From JABWCE01 sp964355045 (lineage in GTDB: Bacteria > Bacteroidota > Bacteroidia > NS11-12g > UBA9320), in assembly GCA_964355045.1 (NCBI GenBank), contig CAYHCM010000081.1, forward strand, positions 1-16,632: a stretch of 16,632 bases of DNA. The letters are read 5' to 3'. Positions 11,802 through 16,632 of this stretch are shown piece after piece. The translations under genes were made by a program, and so were the position numbers. The notes under the pieces are model-generated. The model did no database searches. It was not told where the DNA came from and was given only the letters and a program-made list of their open reading frames with translations. Every line of letters starts with the position of its first letter. Position 1 is the stretch's first letter.

Positions 11802-13736
11802 ATGCGATGGCGTAGTACTTTTTTTAATACGTATCAGATTTTAAAAACCTGCTGGGTTGTATTATTATTCAATTTTATTGGGTATTTTATGCTAGCCCAA
11901 TTGCAGCAGGGACAGGATGTGTTAAGGGCTCTGGGTTTCAGTAAGTATGGCAATATCAATAATTCAAGGCATACCATCATGGTATGTTTTATGCTTGTTT
12001 ACTGGGGCTGGCAAAACTGGCGTTCGGCCCGTATCATCACACATTTCAAGTCATTCAATTTTTCTGAATTATACAAATCGTACGCCCTTCGCACGTTGGT
12101 AATTATTCCGCGAATATTTTCGTTATTACCATTTCTTATTATCTCATATGGCACCTATTTGGCAAATGAAAGTTTTAATCCACTCATATTTCTGTATTTA
12201 ATGCTCGGATTTTGGCTTTATGTTTTTTTAATATACCGCCGAAAACTCATGGTGTATTTAATGACCATGAATTTGCCAATCCGATTTTTATTAGATTATA
12301 TACCTGTAAAAAATGATGCATATCCTGTAGCATTTATTCTTACCAAGCAACGTTGGTGGATACTTCAGAGAATAATTATTCTTACAAGTATCTTTTTTAT
12401 GGTTTTATTATTCCCAATAAGTTTTTCACAATATGTTGGAGCCTGTGGTATAGTGATTATGGCACTTAGCAGTTGGCTTGTTTTTTTCACCTTATTATCG
12501 TTATCTGAGCAGCGTTTTAAAATCCCATTTGCATTTTTATTTTTTTTGAGTTGGCTTGGGTTTAGTTTTTTAAATAATAACCATGAAATTAGAGTATTAA
12601 AAAAAGGGACTCCCGATAAAAGGCTTTATTTGGATACCTATATAAATCAATGGTTGCAAAGCAAAAATTATTACGAAGATACAGTTAAAGTGTTTTTGGT
12701 GGCATGCGAAGGAGGTGGAATAAGAGCGGCATATTGGTCGAACGAAGTTTTAAGCGAATTATCTCAGAGTGACCCAACATTTAAAAATAATATTTTGGCA
12801 TACAGCAGTGTTTCAGGAGGAACATTGGGTGCTGTGGCGTTTAATCTTTCGGGCAAGTGCACTTCCAATGGGGTGGAAGCAAGACATATTGTAAGAGATT
12901 TTTTAAAAAACGATTTTCTTTCGCCGGTTATGGGATATGCATTATTTCCCGATGCCTTTCAGCGATTTTTACCATTCCCTATAAAACTATTCGACAGAGC
13001 AACTATTCTTGAAAAAACCTGGGAAGATAGCTGGGACAGGAGTTGTAAGGATAATCCCGGATTGTTTAAAACCGGGTTTTTAGAAAACGACTTTACGGGA
13101 ATAGATAAACAAGGGCCATTAATTTTTATGAATGCCACCCATATTGAAACCGGTAAGCGGGTATTGATTAGCCCAGTTAAATTTGGCGACCAACAGTTTT
13201 ATGAAACAACAGATTTGTTAAGCCTCATTGATAAGGACATTCCTTTAAGTTCGGCTGCTTTGCTAAGCGCACGGTTTCCGTATCTTACGCCGGCTGGTTT
13301 AATATATGATAAAGATAATGTAAAATGGGGACATGTAGGCGATGGCGGATATTATGAAAATCTTGGTATTTCTACCTTGCTCGAAGTTTACACACGACTT
13401 CGTGCTATATCCGAACTTAAAAATATTCCTATCAAAGTTTCCTTTATTTTTATACGAAATACCAAGGATTTCAGCAAAACAGAACCACTTGGCAGTTTGT
13501 ATGAAATGATGGCTCCAATTGAAGCCTATCTTAATGTTTGGTATAAAAGTGGGGGGTATAATTTAAATATGATTAAAAATATCTCGTTAAAAACCGATGA
13601 TAAAATTTTGAATTTTTCACTTCCCCGGTTTGAGAACGATATAATACCTTTGGGCTGGAGTTTATCTAAGCAAGCTACCGATTATATTGACAGTCAGGTG
13701 GAGCATGTAGTGGATGCGGAATTAAAAAAGAAATAA
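11802..13736 (+). CDS. Patatin-like phospholipase with multi-pass membrane N-terminus
   Basis: From the ATG at 11802 this is 644 residues; an in-frame TTG at 11715 would add 29. The N-terminal 260 residues hold roughly six or seven membrane segments. The C-terminal part (about 295 on) is a patatin-type acyl hydrolase: the oxyanion loop CEGGGIRAAYW (302-312), the nucleophile elbow SSVSGGTLG with Ser338, and GDGGYYEN with Asp514, completing the Ser-Asp dyad. The elbow is S-V-S-G-G, so the first Gly of GxSxG is replaced by Ser. Patatins cleave fatty acyl esters of phospholipids. Here the enzyme would be tied to the membrane it acts on, with the lipase domain probably cytoplasmic. A 62-residue gene follows after 16 bases and is likely cotranscribed. 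Substrate is unknown. Confidence 0.82.
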   Translation: MRWRSTFFNTYQILKTCWVVLLFNFIGYFMLAQLQQGQDVLRALGFSKYGNINNSRHTIMVCFMLVYWGWQNWRSARIITHFKSFNFSELYKSYALRTLVIIPRIFSLLPFLIISYGTYLANESFNPLIFLYLMLGFWLYVFLIYRRKLMVYLMTMNLPIRFLLDYIPVKNDAYPVAFILTKQRWWILQRIIILTSIFFMVLLFPISFSQYVGACGIVIMALSSWLVFFTLLSLSEQRFKIPFAFLFFLSWLGFSFLNNNHEIRVLKKGTPDKRLYLDTYINQWLQSKNYYEDTVKVFLVACEGGGIRAAYWSNEVLSELSQSDPTFKNNILAYSSVSGGTLGAVAFNLSGKCTSNGVEARHIVRDFLKNDFLSPVMGYALFPDAFQRFLPFPIKLFDRATILEKTWEDSWDRSCKDNPGLFKTGFLENDFTGIDKQGPLIFMNATHIETGKRVLISPVKFGDQQFYETTDLLSLIDKDIPLSSAALLSARFPYLTPAGLIYDKDNVKWGHVGDGGYYENLGISTLLEVYTRLRAISELKNIPIKVSFIFIRNTKDFSKTEPLGSLYEMMAPIEAYLNVWYKSGGYNLNMIKNISLKTDDKILNFSLPRFENDIIPLGWSLSKQATDYIDSQVEHVVDAELKKK

Positions 13737-13752
13737 AATAACTTTACAATTT

Positions 13753-13941
13753 ATGAAACTCAATAAATTGATTATATACAGTCTTTGCCTGATGTTTATT
13801 GGTCCGGCAGAGGTTAGTTGCCGTGCCAAACCATGTCCGAGCTATTTGGAAGACACCCCAAAAAAAAAGCGTTTTTTTAAACGCCATAAAAAGAATACCA
13901 AAAACGGGCTGTTTAGCAGGAAGCAGCGTAGGTACTATTGA
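13753..13941 (+). CDS. Tiny exported, strongly basic cysteine-containing protein
   Basis: The 62 residues start with a hydrophobic signal (about 1-20) followed by Cys23 (AEVSC), which might be lipidated though the lipobox is imperfect. Then come RAKPCPSYLED with a second Cys (Cys28) and a very basic tail (KKKRFFKRHKKNTKNGLFSRKQRRYY, about 37-62, half Lys/Arg). I do not recognise a named family; small Cys-Pro-Ser-Tyr proteins with basic tails occur in other Bacteroidota as unnamed lipoproteins. It lies 16 bases after the patatin gene, and its stop codon overlaps the terminator stem. Start ATG, complete signal and clear terminator make it a likely real gene. Confidence 0.62.
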   Translation: MKLNKLIIYSLCLMFIGPAEVSCRAKPCPSYLEDTPKKKRFFKRHKKNTKNGLFSRKQRRYY

Positions 13942-13967
13942 GGCCTTTTTAAAAATAGGCTTCTTTT
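13940..13967 (+). terminator. Rho-independent terminator
   Basis: GAGGCCT (13940-13946) pairs with AGGCTTC (13957-13963), with one G-U, around the loop TTTTAAAAAT, and TTTT follows (13964-13967). The stem begins within the TGA of the small gene. It ends the patatin operon ahead of clpC. Confidence 0.75.
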
Positions 13968-14032
13968 GTCCATAAAATTAAGCGCATCTTAAAAATTACT
14001 CTCTGCCCATTCAAAACCAATAAAAATGGCTG

Positions 14033-14040
14033 TATATTTG
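14033..14040 (+). promoter_or_regulatory. -7 box for clpC
   Basis: TATATTTG is an exact TAnnTTTG match 34 bases before the clpC ATG. No TTTG at -33 and no CIRCE or CtsR-like operator is seen nearby, so no heat-shock control can be read from the sequence. Confidence 0.5.
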
Positions 14041-14074
14041 TTAAACAATTGGAACACTAAAATAATAGAGGAGA

Positions 14075-16618
14075 ATGGAAGCAAAATTTTCGCCGAATGT
14101 AAAAGAAGTCATACAGTATAGCCGTGAAGAAGCTATAAGACTGGGACATGGATATATTGGAACTGAGCATATTTTATTAGGAGTATTGAGGCTGGGAGAG
14201 GGTAAGGCTCTTGTACACTTACGTGCTTTGGGTATTGATTTTTTAAGGCTTAAAAAAAGCGTTGAAGATAATATACGCGATACCGCCACCCGCCCAACTA
14301 ATCTTGGTAATATACCTCTGACCAAACAAGCCGAAAAAGCTTTAAAGGTAACATATCTTGAGGCTAAAATTTTTAAGTCGGATATTATTGGAACCGAACA
14401 TTTATTATTATCCATATTACGGGATGAAGATAATATAGCTTCGCAAATATTAACTCAGTTTGGAGTTAATTATGACATATTTAAACATGCCATCGAAGAA
14501 AACCTGACAGAATTGCCACCACATGATCGTGACCTTCCCGAAATAAGAGATGATTTTCCTACGGATACACCCGATGATTTGTTTGGTGAAAGAAGGCCAA
14601 ACGACCCTAAAAAAAACAATCCAAAAAGCAAAACACCGGTGCTCGATAATTTCGGAAGAGACCTTACAAAATTAGCCGAGGATGATAAATTAGACCCAAT
14701 CATAGGTCGTGAAAAAGAAATAGAACGGGTTTCACAAATTTTATCACGTCGTAAAAAGAACAATCCTGTGCTTATAGGTGAGCCCGGAGTTGGTAAAACA
14801 GCCATAGCCGAAGGTTTGGCTTTGCGAATTATTCAACGAAAAGTTTCCAGGATATTATTTGATAAACGGGTGGTAACGCTCGATTTGGCTTCATTGGTGG
14901 CCGGTACCAAATACCGCGGACAATTTGAAGAACGTATGAAAGCTGTGATGAATGAACTTGAAAAATCACGCGATGTAATTTTATTTATAGATGAAATACA
15001 TACCATTGTTGGGGCAGGTGGAGCCTCGGGTTCATTAGATGCTTCCAATATGTTTAAGCCGGCTTTGGCCCGCGGCGAAATTCAATGTATTGGCGCTACC
15101 ACTTTAGACGAATACCGACAGTATATTGAAAAAGACGGTGCTTTGGAACGTCGTTTTCAGCCGGTATTGGTAGAACCTGCATCCCCAGAAGAAACTATAC
15201 AGATACTTCAAAATATTAAAGACAAATACGAAGACCATCATTCTGTAACCTATACCGATGCTGCCTTAGAAGCAGCGGTAAAACTGAGTGTTCGTTTTAT
15301 AAGCGACCGGTATTTACCCGATAAAGCTATTGACGTAATGGATGAAGCGGGAGCCCGGGTTCATTTAAGCAATATTGTGGTGCCGAGCGATATTATAGAG
15401 TTGGAAAAGAAAATTGAGGAAATAAAAGAGGAAAAAAACAGGGTTGTAAAAAGCCAGCGATACGAGGAAGCAGCACGATTGCGCGATAAGGAAAAATCGT
15501 TGCTGGAACAATTGGATATTGCCAAAGTGCGCTGGGAGGAAGAAACAAAATCGCAACGCTACGTGGTAAGCGAAGAAAGTATAGCAGAAGTAATAGCCAT
15601 GATGACCGGGGTGCCGACCAAACGCATATCTCAAAATGAGGGCACTAAGTTATTAAGCATGTCCGAGGACATTCAAAAGCAAGTAGTAGGGCAAAATGAG
15701 GCTGTTATAAAATTATCAAAAGCCATACAACGAACCCGCGCCGGACTTAAAGACCCAAACAGACCTATAGGTTCCTTTATATTTTTGGGTCCCACCGGAG
15801 TAGGAAAAACAGAATTGGCCAAATCATTAGCACGCTATTTATTCGATTCGGTTGACTCGCTTATACGAATAGATATGAGTGAGTTTATGGAAAAATTTGC
15901 GGTGAGTCGTTTGGTAGGAGCACCTCCGGGATACATAGGATATGAAGAAGGAGGGATGCTTACCGAAAAAGTGAGGCGCAAACCATACAGTGTTATTTTA
16001 TTTGATGAAATAGAAAAAGCCCATCCGGACGTATTTAATATTTTATTGCAAGTGTTGGATGAAGGCTATATCACCGACAGCCTGGGACGAAAAATAGATT
16101 TTAGAAATACAATTATTATTATGACTTCCAATATTGGTTCACGTCAGTTGAAAGATTTTGGTTCAGGAGTCGGTTTTGGAACGGCAGCCAAATCACTCTC
16201 AAACGAAACCCATATGAAAAGCGTGATTGAAAATGCCTTGAAACGCTTTTTCTCACCCGAGTTTTTGAACCGTATTGATGATGTGATTGTATTTAATCAT
16301 CTTGAAAAAGAGAGCATCGAAAAAATACTTGATTTGGGTATTGATAAATTGGTAAAACGTATAGAAGGGGTTGGATTTAAAGTGACCCTAAAACCTGCCG
16401 CCAAAGATTTTTTGGTAGAGAAAGGATATGACCGGGAGTTTGGAGCAAGGCCATTGGCTCGTGCCATTCAAAAATATTTGGAAGACCCTATAGCTGAGGA
16501 AATATTAAAAGCCGGAATAGCCAATGGCGATACTTTGGAAGTGGACCTGGATAAAAAAGACGGAGTTTTGAAATTTAAAAATACAAAAGCGAAAAAGGTA
16601 AAGGCTACGGAAGAGTAG
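14075..16618 (+). CDS. clpC: ATP-dependent Clp protease ATPase subunit ClpC
   Basis: This complete 847-residue Hsp100/Clp protein unfolds substrates and feeds them to the ClpP protease in the cytoplasm. Domains in order: a Clp-N double repeat (about 1-145), a charged linker (about 150-185), AAA module 1 with Walker A GEPGVGKT (235-242) and Walker B ILFIDEIH, a middle domain with a UVR motif (about 442-477, KSQRYEEAARLRDKE), and AAA module 2 with Walker A GPTGVGKT (572-579) and Walker B VILFDEIEKAHP, followed by the C-terminal small domain. The UVR motif and the short middle domain identify ClpC rather than ClpB or ClpA. AGAGGAG lies directly before the ATG but only one base away, too close to act as a normal ribosome site. 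No clpP or adaptor gene is in the window. Confidence 0.96.
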   Translation: MEAKFSPNVKEVIQYSREEAIRLGHGYIGTEHILLGVLRLGEGKALVHLRALGIDFLRLKKSVEDNIRDTATRPTNLGNIPLTKQAEKALKVTYLEAKIFKSDIIGTEHLLLSILRDEDNIASQILTQFGVNYDIFKHAIEENLTELPPHDRDLPEIRDDFPTDTPDDLFGERRPNDPKKNNPKSKTPVLDNFGRDLTKLAEDDKLDPIIGREKEIERVSQILSRRKKNNPVLIGEPGVGKTAIAEGLALRIIQRKVSRILFDKRVVTLDLASLVAGTKYRGQFEERMKAVMNELEKSRDVILFIDEIHTIVGAGGASGSLDASNMFKPALARGEIQCIGATTLDEYRQYIEKDGALERRFQPVLVEPASPEETIQILQNIKDKYEDHHSVTYTDAALEAAVKLSVRFISDRYLPDKAIDVMDEAGARVHLSNIVVPSDIIELEKKIEEIKEEKNRVVKSQRYEEAARLRDKEKSLLEQLDIAKVRWEEETKSQRYVVSEESIAEVIAMMTGVPTKRISQNEGTKLLSMSEDIQKQVVGQNEAVIKLSKAIQRTRAGLKDPNRPIGSFIFLGPTGVGKTELAKSLARYLFDSVDSLIRIDMSEFMEKFAVSRLVGAPPGYIGYEEGGMLTEKVRRKPYSVILFDEIEKAHPDVFNILLQVLDEGYITDSLGRKIDFRNTIIIMTSNIGSRQLKDFGSGVGFGTAAKSLSNETHMKSVIENALKRFFSPEFLNRIDDVIVFNHLEKESIEKILDLGIDKLVKRIEGVGFKVTLKPAAKDFLVEKGYDREFGARPLARAIQKYLEDPIAEEILKAGIANGDTLEVDLDKKDGVLKFKNTKAKKVKATEE

Positions 16619-16632
16619 TTTTTATTTTTCCT

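Noticed and set aside
14067..14073. AGAGGAG as a strong ribosome-binding site for clpC
   Set aside because: Only one base separates it from the ATG, too close for normal anti-SD pairing; Bacteroidota use SD sites weakly.
14041..14415. Minus-strand frames opposite clpC
   Set aside because: Antisense shadows of a highly conserved gene, with no independent signals.
1..16632. CRISPR arrays, insertion sequences, prophage, toxin-antitoxin pairs, rRNA or tRNA genes
   Set aside because: Looked for on both strands; no regularly spaced repeats, transposase motifs or RNA-gene folds were recognised by eye. A tRNA scan and a profile search would settle this.

Overview
The window looks like a contig from a low-GC Bacteroidota (Bacteroidetes) genome, probably a draft or metagenome assembly because it contains a placeholder run of exactly 100 N (7970-8069). 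The phylum call rests on three things: TAnnTTTG-type -7 promoter boxes in front of many genes, almost no usable Shine-Dalgarno sequences, and the gene content (mevalonate-pathway genes beside a UbiA prenyltransferase, small outer-membrane barrel proteins, ClpC, a class I cysteine desulfurase). I cannot place it below phylum.

Layout. (1) 1-758, minus: a bestrophin-family channel gene cut by the left edge; it is read here by direct translation. (2) 891-3562, plus: efp, a strong hairpin, then speB (agmatinase) and a class I cysteine desulfurase joined by a one-base TAATG overlap. (3) 3563-3913: non-coding, with a perfect 13-bp inverted repeat. (4) 3914-5874, minus: a beta-lactamase-like serine hydrolase and a small secreted, barrel-like protein. 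(5) 5920-8122, plus: a subtilisin-family (S8) protease overlapping by ATGA a second barrel-like gene, which is interrupted by the assembly gap. (6) 8129-11470, minus: an isoprenoid block of UbiA prenyltransferase, mevalonate kinase and diphosphomevalonate decarboxylase, split by one small coiled-coil/membrane gene on the opposite strand. (7) 11802-13941, plus: a patatin-like lipase fused to a multi-pass membrane N-terminus, then a tiny cationic cysteine-containing protein and a terminator. (8) 14075-16618, plus: clpC, complete.

How the genes fit together. Mevalonate kinase and diphosphomevalonate decarboxylase supply steps toward isopentenyl diphosphate, and the UbiA enzyme would use the prenyl chain for a membrane lipid or quinone. 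The protease and the barrel gene behind it are translationally coupled, so they probably belong to one envelope function. EF-P relieves ribosome stalling at proline runs; its neighbour makes putrescine. Most other genes are single housekeeping or envelope units.

I see no CRISPR array, transposase, phage, toxin system, rRNA or tRNA, and no clear new multi-gene system. The observations most worth following are: an EF-P whose modification-site position is Asn rather than Lys or Arg; three genes whose -7 box ends exactly four bases before the start codon (candidate leaderless mRNAs); a UbiA enzyme with an eroded second Asp motif; the membrane-fused patatin; and the small gene inserted antiparallel in the mevalonate block behind an almost ideal promoter.
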